Positions 24,927-33,470 of a DNA stretch of 64,000 nt are shown here, piece after piece. The position numbers and the translations under genes were made by a program. Under the pieces are notes generated by a model. It had not been told where the DNA came from. It ran no database searches and saw only the letters and a program-made list of their open reading frames with translations. The first letter of the stretch is position 1; every line of letters begins with the position of its first letter. This stretch comes from Avipropionibacterium sp050157065 (GTDB taxonomy: Bacteria > Actinomycetota > Actinomycetes > Propionibacteriales > Propionibacteriaceae): NCBI GenBank assembly GCA_050157065.1, contig CP189573.1; one strand, given 5' to 3'.

Positions 24927-27900
24927 CGCTCGAACCGCAGGGTCACCAACTGGAAGGGCCGCAGCTCGAGGTCCACCCCACCGCGGCGCAGCGCCACCGT
25001 CGGTGCCGGCAGCGCCGGCCCATCGTAGTCGGCCCGCCCGATCGGGCTGGCACCGTCGCCGCGGCCACCGATCGGACGCTCGAGCAGGTCGGTCACCACG
25101 ACGTCCTTGGCGGCGAACCCCAGGTCGAGTCGGCCTCGGCTACGGGCACCGGTCGCCTGGTGCAGCCGCACCACCACGTCACCGGACCTGTCGTCGGCCA
25201 ACTTGACCGCCGACACGATGATGTCGGGGCAGTCGACCGACACCAGTGGCTCGACCTCGGCGCCACTGCCGGCCACGGTCCGCGCCGGCAGGTTGATGGC
25301 GTACCCCTCCTGCGCGGCCCGTGCGGTGTCGCAGCCGACCACGAGGGCGTACCGCAGCACGTGGCGGCCCTGATCGGCTTCGGGGTCGGGGTACCGCGGC
25401 GCCCGCAACAGTGAGAGTCGGGCCTCGGTGGCGACCCCCTTGCGACCCGAGGACCCTTGTGGGGTACGGATCCGGCGTACGTCGTGGCCGTAGGTGGCAT
25501 CGTTCACCAGTGCGACCCCGTAGTCCGCCTCGGCCAGGTGGAGGTAGCGGTGGGCGCAGATCTCGAACTTCGCCGCGTCCCAGCTGGTGTTCTCGTGGGT
25601 CGGCCGCAGCACGTGCCCGAACTGCGTCTCCGCGGCACTGTGCTCGGCCTGCAGGTCGAGCTGGAAGCCCGCCTTGAGGAAGGTGTGCCGTTCGTGCCAG
25701 TCGACGTCGACGGCGAAGTCGACCCGGTCGGCCGCCGGGGCGAGGGTGATCGTCTGCACCACCGTCGACTCGCCGAACTTCCGGGTCACCGCGACTCCCC
25801 CGTCGACCTGCTCGACGTGGGACACCTCGGTGAGGTCGGTGACGGTGTTGCGGTAGTACGAGTCGACGTCCCACGCGTCGTAGGTGACCGGGTTGTCGGG
25901 GTGCAGCTGCAACAGGTTGCTCGGCCCGCTCAGCACCTCCCGGTCGAACTCGTCGGCGGCGGTCCGGTGGTCGACGATCGAGGTGACCAGACCGCGGTTG
26001 TTGATCTTGACCGTGACCAGTCCGTTGGCCAGCGTCCAGCCACGACCGTGCCGGCTCACCTTCACCCGGCCGAGGTCACGTTCGGGTGCCGCCCCCATCG
26101 CCGGGACCGTCGCGCATTCGCCGATGCCGGCATTGAAGCTGATCTTGGTGTCACCCTCGCCGGCCAGCCCGGTGACGGCCTCGTCGATGATCTCGTCGAG
26201 TTCGCTGGTGATCTCGGCGTAGGCCTCTTCGGCCTCCCGGTGCACCCAGTGGATCGAGCTGCCGGGCAGGATGTCGTGGAACTGGTGCAGCAGCACCCGC
26301 TTCCACAGCCGATCCAGCGCGTCGTACGGGTAGGCCGCGCCGTCACGGACCGCCGCGGTGGCCGCCCACAGCTCGGCCTCGCGCAGCTTGGACTCGCTGC
26401 GCCGGTTGCCCTGCTTGGTGCGTGCCTGGGAGGTGTAGGTGCCGCGGTGCATCTCCAGGTAGAGCTCACCACGCCAGGTCTGCGCGGTGTCGCCGTACGC
26501 CTCGTCGGTGGTGGTGAAGAAGTCGTCAGGCCGACCGACCGTCACGGTCGGGCTGCCCTCGAGGTCGGTGGTCCGACGGATCCGCTCCATCATCTCGCGG
26601 GTCGGCCCGCCGCCACCGTCGCCGAACCCGAACGGGAGCAGGGATCGGTTGCCGTCGACCTTGTCGCGGTTGGTGCGTGCCGCGTGGGCCAGCTCGGTGC
26701 CACGAATGTCGGAGTTGTAGGTGTCGGCGGGCGGGAAGTGGGTGAGCACCCGGGTGCCGTCGAGCCCTTCCCACCAGAACGTGTGGTGCGGGAACAGGTT
26801 GACCCGGTTCCACGAGATCTTCTGCGTCAGGAAGTACGTGGTCGCCGACTGCGCGACGATCTGCGGCAGCCCGGCGGCGTACCCGAACGAGTCCGGCAGC
26901 CACACCTCGTCGGTCTCGATGCCGTACTCCTCGAGGAAGAACCGCTTGCCGTGCACGAACTGGCGGGCCATCGCCTCGCCACCGACCATGTTGGTGTCCG
27001 ACTCGACCCACATGCCGCCGACCGGCACGATCACCTTGTCGGCGACCGCCTTCTTGAGCCGCCGCCACACCTTCGGGTGGTGCTCCTTCAACCAGGCGTG
27101 CTGCTGGGCCGACGAGAACGCGAACACCAGTTCGGGGTAGTCGTCGGCCAGGCTGATCACGTTGCTGACCGTCCGGGCGACCTTGCGGACGGTCTCGCGC
27201 AGCGGCCACAACCAGGCCGAGTCGATGTGGGCGTGCCCGACCGCGGTGATCCGGTGGGCCGACGCGGTCGCCGGGGCGGCGAGCACGCCGGCCAGCGACT
27301 TGCGGGCGGCCGGTACGTCACCGATGTCGAACGCGTCGAGGGCGTGGCCGACGGCGGCGGTCAGCTGCCAGCGCCGCGCCCCGTCGGTCGGCAGTTCGTG
27401 GAGCAGCTCACCGGCGACCTCCAGGTCGCGGATCAGCCCGAACACGTCGGTGTCGAGCTCCAGCACCGCCACCTCACCGAGGGTGTACAGCGGCTCGTCG
27501 CCGGCGGTGTCCCAGTCGCCCAGTTGGGTGGGAGTGTGTCCGGAGATCACCTGCGGGTTGGCCGCGGCCTCGATGTAGTAGTCGATCTTGATCTGCCCGT
27601 CGCGGAGCGGCAGGTGGTGGTTGTGCGGGTGCAGCCCCTTGACCGGGGTGCCGTCGGGCAGGTGCACCAGGCCCTCACAGGTGAAGCCCGGCCCGCCCAG
27701 GAAACCGAGGTCGACGACCAGCTCCAGGCTGCGGCCCTTGAACTGCCGCGGCGGTACGGATCCGGTGACGTGGAGCCAGCTGGTCGACCAGGCCCGACCC
27801 CACGCCGTCCCGGGCTCGATCGGTTCGTACGACTGCGCGATCGCCTCGGTGGCCGGGACCGGCTCCCCCGGTGCGTGCCACACCTCGAGCTCCAGCTCGA

Positions 27901-27994
27901 CACCGGTGGGGCGGTACAACGCGGCCGGCAGTCGGACCTCCAGCGCACGGCTGAGGCGGTCCTCGGTCTGCTTGCGATCGTCGTGCATCGTCAC
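24923..27994 (-). CDS. GH38 alpha-mannosidase
   Basis: A 1023-residue glycoside hydrolase of the class-II (cytosolic/bacterial) type with no signal peptide. The N-terminal about 240 residues form a beta-rich domain (WLHVTGSVPP, HHLPLRDGQIKIDYY). The catalytic domain has the zinc-binding AVGHAHIDSAWLWPLRET (His254, Asp258) and the nucleophile aspartate in MWVESDTNMVGGE (Asp333); the helical domain includes HQFHDILPGSSIHWVHREA. It releases mannose from alpha-mannosides inside the cell. It overlaps nnr by 4 bp upstream and alr by 4 bp downstream, so a catabolic enzyme is co-translated with housekeeping genes. The GTG at 27994 fits the overlap; ATG 27988 is possible. Confidence 0.92.
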   Translation of the reverse strand: MTMHDDRKQTEDRLSRALEVRLPAALYRPTGVELELEVWHAPGEPVPATEAIAQSYEPIEPGTAWGRAWSTSWLHVTGSVPPRQFKGRSLELVVDLGFLGGPGFTCEGLVHLPDGTPVKGLHPHNHHLPLRDGQIKIDYYIEAAANPQVISGHTPTQLGDWDTAGDEPLYTLGEVAVLELDTDVFGLIRDLEVAGELLHELPTDGARRWQLTAAVGHALDAFDIGDVPAARKSLAGVLAAPATASAHRITAVGHAHIDSAWLWPLRETVRKVARTVSNVISLADDYPELVFAFSSAQQHAWLKEHHPKVWRRLKKAVADKVIVPVGGMWVESDTNMVGGEAMARQFVHGKRFFLEEYGIETDEVWLPDSFGYAAGLPQIVAQSATTYFLTQKISWNRVNLFPHHTFWWEGLDGTRVLTHFPPADTYNSDIRGTELAHAARTNRDKVDGNRSLLPFGFGDGGGGPTREMMERIRRTTDLEGSPTVTVGRPDDFFTTTDEAYGDTAQTWRGELYLEMHRGTYTSQARTKQGNRRSESKLREAELWAATAAVRDGAAYPYDALDRLWKRVLLHQFHDILPGSSIHWVHREAEEAYAEITSELDEIIDEAVTGLAGEGDTKISFNAGIGECATVPAMGAAPERDLGRVKVSRHGRGWTLANGLVTVKINNRGLVTSIVDHRTAADEFDREVLSGPSNLLQLHPDNPVTYDAWDVDSYYRNTVTDLTEVSHVEQVDGGVAVTRKFGESTVVQTITLAPAADRVDFAVDVDWHERHTFLKAGFQLDLQAEHSAAETQFGHVLRPTHENTSWDAAKFEICAHRYLHLAEADYGVALVNDATYGHDVRRIRTPQGSSGRKGVATEARLSLLRAPRYPDPEADQGRHVLRYALVVGCDTARAAQEGYAINLPARTVAGSGAEVEPLVSVDCPDIIVSAVKLADDRSGDVVVRLHQATGARSRGRLDLGFAAKDVVVTDLLERPIGGRGDGASPIGRADYDGPALPAPTVALRRGGVDLELRPFQLVTLRFER

Positions 27995-29469
27995 TCCTGT
28001 CGCGTTCGGTTGTCGTTCACCCTATGTTCCGGTGGCACCAGTTCCGCGATCGTGGCGGGCAGGGTGCGTGCCAGCTCGTGTGGCGGGTACGGCCCCGGGT
28101 TCGCGACCGCGGTCATCGCCTGCAGGGACGCCCCGGCCAGGGCGGCCGTCGCGGGCGACAGCCCGGCGGCGAGCAACGTGCCGCAGATCCCGGCCAAGAC
28201 GTCCCCGGAACCCGCCTGAGCGGTCCACGCCGGACCGGGTACAGCCAACGCCGTGGTGTCGGTGTCGGGGCCGGCCACGTACTGGGTGGCGCCCTTCAAC
28301 AGCACCGTCGCACCGGTGGCGTCGACCGCCGCCCGTACGGCAGTAATCGGGTCGGCCTCGACCTCGTGCCGGTCGGTGTCGAGCAGTCGGGCCAGCTCGC
28401 CGGCGTGCGGGGTCAGCAGCAGCGGTACGGCCACCCGGCCGGTCGGCAGGTGGCGCAGTCCGTCGGCGTCGAGTACGACCGGCACCCCGGCGTCGAGCGC
28501 GTCGGCGACCACCCGGTCGCCGTCTGCCCGCTCCCCCCAGCCCGAGCCGAGCACGTACGCCTGCACCCGGCCCGGTGCGTGCACCACGTTGGGCAGCGTC
28601 CCCATGATCAACTCGCGGGGATGCGAGGCCCCGAGGAACCGCACCATCCCGGCCCCCGCGTACACCGCGCCGAGGGTGCTCAGCAGCCCGGCACCGGGGT
28701 AGGCATCGGATCCGGTGTCGATGCCGACGACGCCGCGCGAGTACTTGTCATCGGTCGGGCCGGGCACCGGCCAGCAGTGCGCCACGTCGGCCGGCTCCCA
28801 CTGCACGACGCCGGGTCGGGTGGTCAGTCCGATGTCGATCATGGTCACCCGGCCACAGGCCGAGGCCGCGGGTTCGCCGTACTGGCACAGCTTGTGGGCA
28901 CCGAAGGTGACGGTCCGGTCGGCCCGGAACGCGCTGTCGGCCGCGCCGGGGAGATCGGCGGCAAGCCCGGACGGCAGGTCGACCGCGATCACGTACGCCC
29001 GGGCCGCGACACAGGCGCCCGCCAACTCCGCGGCCACCCCGGTGAGCCCGGACCGGCCACCGATGCCGAGCACCCCGTCGACCACCACGTCCGCACCCCC
29101 GGACATGATCAACTCGATGGCGGCGCCCGGGTCGACCTCGACCGCACCGGCTGTCAGGCAGGCCTGCCACCCGCCGGCATGGACCTTCTCGGCGACCCGG
29201 CAGACCAGCACCCGAACCCCGCGGCGGGCGAGCCGCAGGCCTGCGTACAAGGCGTCGCCACCGTTGTTGCCGCCGCCGGCCAGCACCAGCACCCGCGCCC
29301 CGTACGTCCCGACCCGCAATTCGTGCAGACTGTCGATGATCACGCCGGCCAGCCCGGCGGCAGCCCGCTGCATCAACGACCCACCGTCGGGCGCATCGGC
29401 GTCACCGAGGACGGCGAACGCCTGCTCCTCAGCCTCCCGGACCTCGGCGACGGTGCAGATGTCGATCAT
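27991..29469 (-). CDS. nnr: Bifunctional NAD(P)H-hydrate epimerase / ADP-dependent NAD(P)H-hydrate dehydratase
   Basis: The ATG at 29469 (MIDICTVAEVREAEE) gives 492 residues. The N-terminal half is the epimerase (YjeF_N): LVLAGGGNNGGDALYAG and VIAVDLPSGL. The C-terminal half is the dehydratase (carbohydrate-kinase-like): DADGLRHL, LTPHAGELARLL, VLLKGATQYVAG and AQAGSGDVLAG. Together they repair NADH and NADPH damaged by hydration. The start lies 4 nt after the acpS stop, and the stop overlaps the GH38 start. Confidence 0.95.
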   Translation of the reverse strand: MIDICTVAEVREAEEQAFAVLGDADAPDGGSLMQRAAAGLAGVIIDSLHELRVGTYGARVLVLAGGGNNGGDALYAGLRLARRGVRVLVCRVAEKVHAGGWQACLTAGAVEVDPGAAIELIMSGGADVVVDGVLGIGGRSGLTGVAAELAGACVAARAYVIAVDLPSGLAADLPGAADSAFRADRTVTFGAHKLCQYGEPAASACGRVTMIDIGLTTRPGVVQWEPADVAHCWPVPGPTDDKYSRGVVGIDTGSDAYPGAGLLSTLGAVYAGAGMVRFLGASHPRELIMGTLPNVVHAPGRVQAYVLGSGWGERADGDRVVADALDAGVPVVLDADGLRHLPTGRVAVPLLLTPHAGELARLLDTDRHEVEADPITAVRAAVDATGATVLLKGATQYVAGPDTDTTALAVPGPAWTAQAGSGDVLAGICGTLLAAGLSPATAALAGASLQAMTAVANPGPYPPHELARTLPATIAELVPPEHRVNDNRTRQE

Positions 29470-29473
29470 GGTG

Positions 29474-29824
29474 TCAGGCCTCGCAGACCACCATGGCCGA
29501 GGCGATCCCGGCGTCATGGGACAGCGACAGGTGGATCCGCTCCACCCCGAGCCGATCGGCCTGTCCGGCCACCGTGCCGATCAGCCGGAACGACGGCCGA
29601 CCAAGATCATCGGTGATCACCTCGGCGTCCTTCCACACCAGTCCGGCCGGGGCACCCAACGCCTTCGCCAGCGCCTCCTTGGCCGAGAACCGGGCCGCCA
29701 GCGACGCCACGGACCGTTCGGCCTCGGCCGGGGTGAACAGCCGGTGCACGAGTCCGGGGCTGCGTTCGATCGTCGCGGCGAACCGGCTGATCTCGCACAC
29801 GTCGATCCCGACCCCGATGATCAC
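29474..29824 (-). CDS. acpS: Holo-[acyl-carrier-protein] synthase
   Basis: This 116-residue enzyme moves phosphopantetheine from CoA to the acyl carrier protein. The magnesium and CoA site is marked by GVGIDVCEISRF (Asp8) and RFSAKEALAKALG (Glu about 49); HLSLSHDAGIASAMVV closes the fold. It starts with GTG. It sits between glmS (40 bp away) and nnr (4 nt), the usual actinobacterial order. Confidence 0.95.
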   Translation of the reverse strand: MIIGVGIDVCEISRFAATIERSPGLVHRLFTPAEAERSVASLAARFSAKEALAKALGAPAGLVWKDAEVITDDLGRPSFRLIGTVAGQADRLGVERIHLSLSHDAGIASAMVVCEA

Positions 29825-29864
29825 CGAGCCACCCCCGCACCGGCCAGCGCCACCCGATCAGGCT

Positions 29865-31709
29865 TCACTCGACCGTCACCGACTTGGCGAGGTTGCGGGG
29901 TTGGTCGACGTCGTTGCCCTGCCGGGTCGCCAGCTCGCATGCGAACAGTTGCAGCGGCACCGCGGCCAACAGGGGCTGGAGCAGCGTCGACACCTTCGGC
30001 AACGACAACAGGATCGAGGCGTGCCCGGCGGCGACCTCGTCGTCCTCCTCGGCCAGCACGATCGTCCGGGCACCGCGGGCGCGGATCTCGTGGATGTTGG
30101 ACACGACCTTGCCGTGCAGCTGGTCCCGTCCACGCGGCGGCACCACCACGAACACCGGGAGTCCCTGCTCGATCAGCGCGATCGGGCCGTGCTTCAACTC
30201 CCCGGCGGCGAACCCTTCGGCGTGGATGTAGGCGAGCTCCTTCAGCTTCAGCGCACCCTCCAGCGCGACCGGGTACCCGACGTGTCGGCCCAGGAACAGC
30301 ACCGAGCGGGCGTCGACCAGCTCGTCGGCGAGCCGCATCACCGCGTCCTGGTCGTCGAGCACCCGCTGCACCAGGTCGGGCATCGTCTCCAGCTCGGCGA
30401 CCACCGCGGCGATCTCGTCGTCGTACTTGGTGCGCCGCACCTGGGCCAGGTAGAGGCCCAGCAGGTAGCAGGCGACGAGCTGGGTGGTGAAACCCTTCGT
30501 CGAGGCCACCCCGATCTCAGGGCCGGCGTGGGTGTAGATCACCGCGTCGGACTCCCGCGGGATCGTCGACCCGTTGGTGTTGCAGATCGACAGCACCTTC
30601 GAACCCTGCTCCCGGGCGTACCGGATCGCCATCAACGTGTCGGCGGTCTCGCCCGACTGGCTGATCGCGACCACCAGGGTGCGCGGGCTGACGATCGGGT
30701 CGCGGTAACGGAACTCACTGGCGAGCTCGACCTCACACGGCGTCCGGGTCCAGTGCTCGATCGCGTACTTGGCCACCATCCCGGCATAGAAGGAGGTACC
30801 ACAGGCAATGATCACGATCTTGTCGACCAACCGCAGCTCGGCCTCCGAGATCCGCAGCTCGTCGAGCACCAGCCGACCGGCCGCGTCGTGCCGGCCGAGC
30901 AGGGTGTTGGCGATCGCCTCGGGCTGTTCGTGGATCTCCTTGCGCATGAACCAGTCGAAGCCGCCCTTCTCCGCGGCGGCCAGGTCCCAGTCGACGTGGT
31001 ACGGCGTCGTAGGCGCGTCGTTGCCGTCGAAGTCGGTGACCGTGACCGCGTCGGCGGTGATCGTGACGACCTGGTCCTGGCCCAACTCGATCGCGTCACG
31101 GGTGTGCTCGATGAACGCCGCCACGTCGGAGGCGACGAAGTTCTCGCCGTCGCCGACCCCCACCACCAGGGGCGAGTTGCGGCGGGCGGCGACCACGGTG
31201 TCGGGGTGGGCGGCGTCGACCGCCACCAACGTGAACGCCCCCTCCAGTCGCGGGGCCACCTGCCGCATCGCGGTGGTCAGGTCGGCCCCGTCCGCGACGG
31301 CCCGGCCGAGCAATTGGGCCGCGATCTCGGTGTCGGTGTCGGAGACGGGGACGACTCCCTCGGCCGCCAGCTCGTCCCGCAACGTCGCCCAGTTCTCCAC
31401 GATCCCGTTGTGGACCAGCGCGACCCGGCCGTTCTCCGACACGTGCGGATGGGCGTTCAGGTCGTTGGGCGGGCCGTGGGTCGCCCACCGGGTGTGGCCG
31501 ACACCGGCGGTCGCCGCGGGCAGCGGGTGGGCGGCCAGTTCGGCGTCCAGGTTGCTGATCTTGCCGGCCTTCTTGGCCTCCACGATCCGACCGTGCGCAC
31601 CGACCGCGACGCCGGCCGAGTCGTACCCCCGATACTCCAGCCGGCGCAACCCGGACACCACGACCTCGACAGCGGAGCGATGCCCGCAGTATCCGACGAT
31701 TCCGCACAT
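29865..31709 (-). CDS. glmS: Glutamine-fructose-6-phosphate aminotransferase
   Basis: This 614-residue enzyme makes glucosamine-6-phosphate for the cell wall. After the initiator Met comes the nucleophile cysteine (MCGIVGYCGHRS), then RRLEYRGYDSAGV and GHTRWATHG of the glutaminase domain. Two SIS domains follow (IACGTSFYAGMVAKY, ISQSGETADTL, LGRHVGYPVALEGALKLKE), and the end is DQPRNLAKSVTVE. The ATG at 31709 is preceded by TAGGCT ending 7 nt upstream, so the mRNA is probably leaderless; the 55-bp gap to coaA is far too short for a glmS ribozyme. Confidence 0.97.
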   Translation of the reverse strand: MCGIVGYCGHRSAVEVVVSGLRRLEYRGYDSAGVAVGAHGRIVEAKKAGKISNLDAELAAHPLPAATAGVGHTRWATHGPPNDLNAHPHVSENGRVALVHNGIVENWATLRDELAAEGVVPVSDTDTEIAAQLLGRAVADGADLTTAMRQVAPRLEGAFTLVAVDAAHPDTVVAARRNSPLVVGVGDGENFVASDVAAFIEHTRDAIELGQDQVVTITADAVTVTDFDGNDAPTTPYHVDWDLAAAEKGGFDWFMRKEIHEQPEAIANTLLGRHDAAGRLVLDELRISEAELRLVDKIVIIACGTSFYAGMVAKYAIEHWTRTPCEVELASEFRYRDPIVSPRTLVVAISQSGETADTLMAIRYAREQGSKVLSICNTNGSTIPRESDAVIYTHAGPEIGVASTKGFTTQLVACYLLGLYLAQVRRTKYDDEIAAVVAELETMPDLVQRVLDDQDAVMRLADELVDARSVLFLGRHVGYPVALEGALKLKELAYIHAEGFAAGELKHGPIALIEQGLPVFVVVPPRGRDQLHGKVVSNIHEIRARGARTIVLAEEDDEVAAGHASILLSLPKVSTLLQPLLAAVPLQLFACELATRQGNDVDQPRNLAKSVTVE

Positions 31710-31716
31710 GCGGTAC

Positions 31717-31722
31717 AGCCTA
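31717..31722 (-). promoter_or_regulatory. -10 box for leaderless glmS
   Basis: Minus-strand TAGGCT ends 7 nt before the glmS ATG, inside the 55-bp divergent gap to coaA. Confidence 0.5.
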
Positions 31723-31750
31723 ACGACGAACACCGCGACCGCCGGCAAGG

Positions 31751-31756
31751 TAGAGT
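31751..31756 (+). promoter_or_regulatory. -10 box for leaderless coaA
   Basis: TAGAGT ends 8 nt before the GTG at 31765. Together with the glmS box it fills the divergent gap. Confidence 0.5.
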
Positions 31757-31764
31757 GTGCGGCC

Positions 31765-32781
31765 GTGCCGTCCGCCATCGTCGACCAGCCAGACTGGCCC
31801 AGCGACCGCGACCGCGTGCCCGGGTCGGAACCGGCCACCGCCGAGGCGCAGCTCGGCCCGTACGTCGAACGGAGCCGGGCCGACTGGGCCGCACTGGCCG
31901 CATCCACCCCGATGACGATCACCGACGCAACGCTGTCGCGGCTGCGTGGCGTACACGACCCGACCAGCCTGAACGAGGTCGAGGACGTCTATCTGCCACT
32001 GACCCGGCTGCTGTCCACGTACGTCCACCACACCGGCGAGCTGCACCGGGCCAGCAACGACTTCCTCGGCCTGTCGGTGCGGCAGACCCCGTTCGTGATC
32101 GGCGTCGCCGGGTCGGTCGCGGTCGGCAAGTCGACCACCGCCCGGGTGCTGCGCGAACTGCTCGCCGCCTGGCCCGAACACCCCCGGGTGGCACTGGTGA
32201 CCACCGACGGATTCCTGCACCCCAATGCCGAACTGCAACGCCGGGGACTGCTGCAGCGCAAGGGATTCCCGGAGTCGTACGACCGGCGGGGCCTGTTGCG
32301 GTTCGTGATGGACGTGAAGTCGGGCAAGCCCCGTGTCGAGGCGCCGGTCTACAGCCACCTGTCGTACGACATCGTGCCCGATGAGCGCGTGGTGGTGGAA
32401 AGTCCCGACATCATGATCATCGAGGGACTGAACGTGCTGCAGCCGGCCCGGCAGCGTGCCGACGGCAGCAGTGGCCTGACCGTCAGCGACTTCTTCGACT
32501 TCTCGGTGTACGTCGACGCCGCGCCCGACGAGATCAAGAACTGGTACGTCCAGCGGTTCCTGCGGCTGCGAGAGACCGCGTTCCGCGACCCGCGCTCGTA
32601 CTTCACCCGGTACGCCGCGCTCGACGAGCAGCAGGCCCGGGCCACCGCCTCCCACCTGTGGGACACGATCAACGGCCCCAACCTGATGGCCAACATCCTG
32701 CCGACCCGTGGCCGGGCCACCGCGATCCTGCGGAAGGCCGACGACCACCGGGTGAAGTGGGTCCGGATCCGCAAGATCTGA
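31765..32781 (+). CDS. coaA: Type I pantothenate kinase
   Basis: This enzyme phosphorylates pantothenate, the first step of CoA synthesis. From the GTG at 31765 the protein has 338 residues, about 25 more than E. coli CoaA, all in a polar N-terminal extension. The Walker A is GVAGSVAVGKSTTARVL; other family blocks are LVTTDGFLHPNAELQRRGLLQRKGFPESYDRR, PVYSHLSYDIVP and IIEGLNVLQ. The TAGAGT box 8 nt upstream supports this start. It is divergent from glmS and convergent with the 2H phosphoesterase gene. Confidence 0.93.
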   Translation: MPSAIVDQPDWPSDRDRVPGSEPATAEAQLGPYVERSRADWAALAASTPMTITDATLSRLRGVHDPTSLNEVEDVYLPLTRLLSTYVHHTGELHRASNDFLGLSVRQTPFVIGVAGSVAVGKSTTARVLRELLAAWPEHPRVALVTTDGFLHPNAELQRRGLLQRKGFPESYDRRGLLRFVMDVKSGKPRVEAPVYSHLSYDIVPDERVVVESPDIMIIEGLNVLQPARQRADGSSGLTVSDFFDFSVYVDAAPDEIKNWYVQRFLRLRETAFRDPRSYFTRYAALDEQQARATASHLWDTINGPNLMANILPTRGRATAILRKADDHRVKWVRIRKI

Positions 32782-32785
32782 CCGA

Positions 32786-32836
32786 CCCGACTCGTCAGCC
32801 GGCCCGACTCGTCAGCCGGCCCGACTTGTCAGCCGG
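32786..32836 (+). repeat. Three 17-bp tandem units at the coaA 3' end
   Basis: CCCGACTCGTCAGCCGG occurs at 32786 and 32803 and, with one change (C to T), at 32820. The array fills the convergent gap and supplies the last codons of the minus-strand 2H gene. Confidence 0.95.
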
Positions 32837-33470
32837 CGAAGGGGAACTGCCGGACGTCGATCCAGCTGCCGCGGGTGTACGCGAACAGGTGGACCCCGTC
32901 GACGCGCCGCCGGATCGGCAACGTCGGGGCCAGCTCGGCAGCAACCCGGTCACGCATCCGCGGTGCGTGAGCGACGGTGAGGTGGGGCACGACCTCGGCG
33001 TGCTGGCCCTCGTACGGCGGATGGTCGGGCCAGCGGGCGGCGACCCGGGTGGTGAGGTCGACGAAGAAGTCCGACTCGGCCGGGTGCAACCACACTGCGG
33101 TGGGGAACGACCGCACGTCGTCGAGCGTGATCTCGGGCGCCACGATCCCGGCGCAGAGCCGCGACAGCCAGTCGGTCACCGAGTCGTCTATCCGGTCCAG
33201 CTCGAGGAACGGCACCAGCACGGTCACATGAGCCGGCACACCGGGAGCGGTGGGGTCGGTCGCGAGGCGCCACCGGTCGACCACCGGCCCGGCGTCGAGC
33301 GGCACGATCAGCGCCGTCCGCCCCTCCACGGTCAGGTCGTCGCGGACCGCGGGCTGCACCACGGTCATCGGCTTGTGCGACACCGACGTCCGGTCAAGGG
33401 GCGATTCGTCCAAGGGTGAGGCGTCCCAGGGTGAGGCGTCGGGCGCCGACGCCCGGTCGGGCCGGGTCAC
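32829..33470 (-). CDS. 2H phosphoesterase (2'-5' RNA ligase-like)
   Basis: A 213-residue protein if translation begins at the GTG overlapping the glmM stop by 4 bp. The two catalytic motifs are PAHVTVLVP and VPHLTVAHAP (His-x-Thr/Val pairs of the 2H superfamily), about 80-90 residues apart as expected. Such proteins act on cyclic phosphates of RNA or nucleotides; the real substrate is unknown. The N-terminal 35 residues contain a repeat (DASPW, DASPL, DESPL) from three 15-bp units and may be dispensable: an ATG at residue 35 (MTVVQPAV) starts the conserved part. Confidence 0.82.
   Translation of the reverse strand: MTRPDRASAPDASPWDASPLDESPLDRTSVSHKPMTVVQPAVRDDLTVEGRTALIVPLDAGPVVDRWRLATDPTAPGVPAHVTVLVPFLELDRIDDSVTDWLSRLCAGIVAPEITLDDVRSFPTAVWLHPAESDFFVDLTTRVAARWPDHPPYEGQHAEVVPHLTVAHAPRMRDRVAAELAPTLPIRRRVDGVHLFAYTRGSWIDVRQFPFAG
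33394..33438 (+). repeat. Three 15-bp tandem units in the 2H gene
   Basis: Units begin at 33394, 33409 and 33424 (the last is TCCCAGGGTGAGGCG); the first is more diverged. In frame, they encode a DASPL-like pentapeptide three times. Confidence 0.8.

Noticed and set aside
25457..28219. 920-codon plus-strand open frame opposite the GH38 gene
   Set aside because: It is a GC-rich antisense shadow: low-complexity Val/Arg/Gly/Asp composition, no start context, and the minus-strand GH38 has clear motifs.
31710..31764. glmS ribozyme or riboswitch
   Set aside because: The upstream gap is only 55 bp, the transcript appears leaderless, and no ribozyme core is visible.
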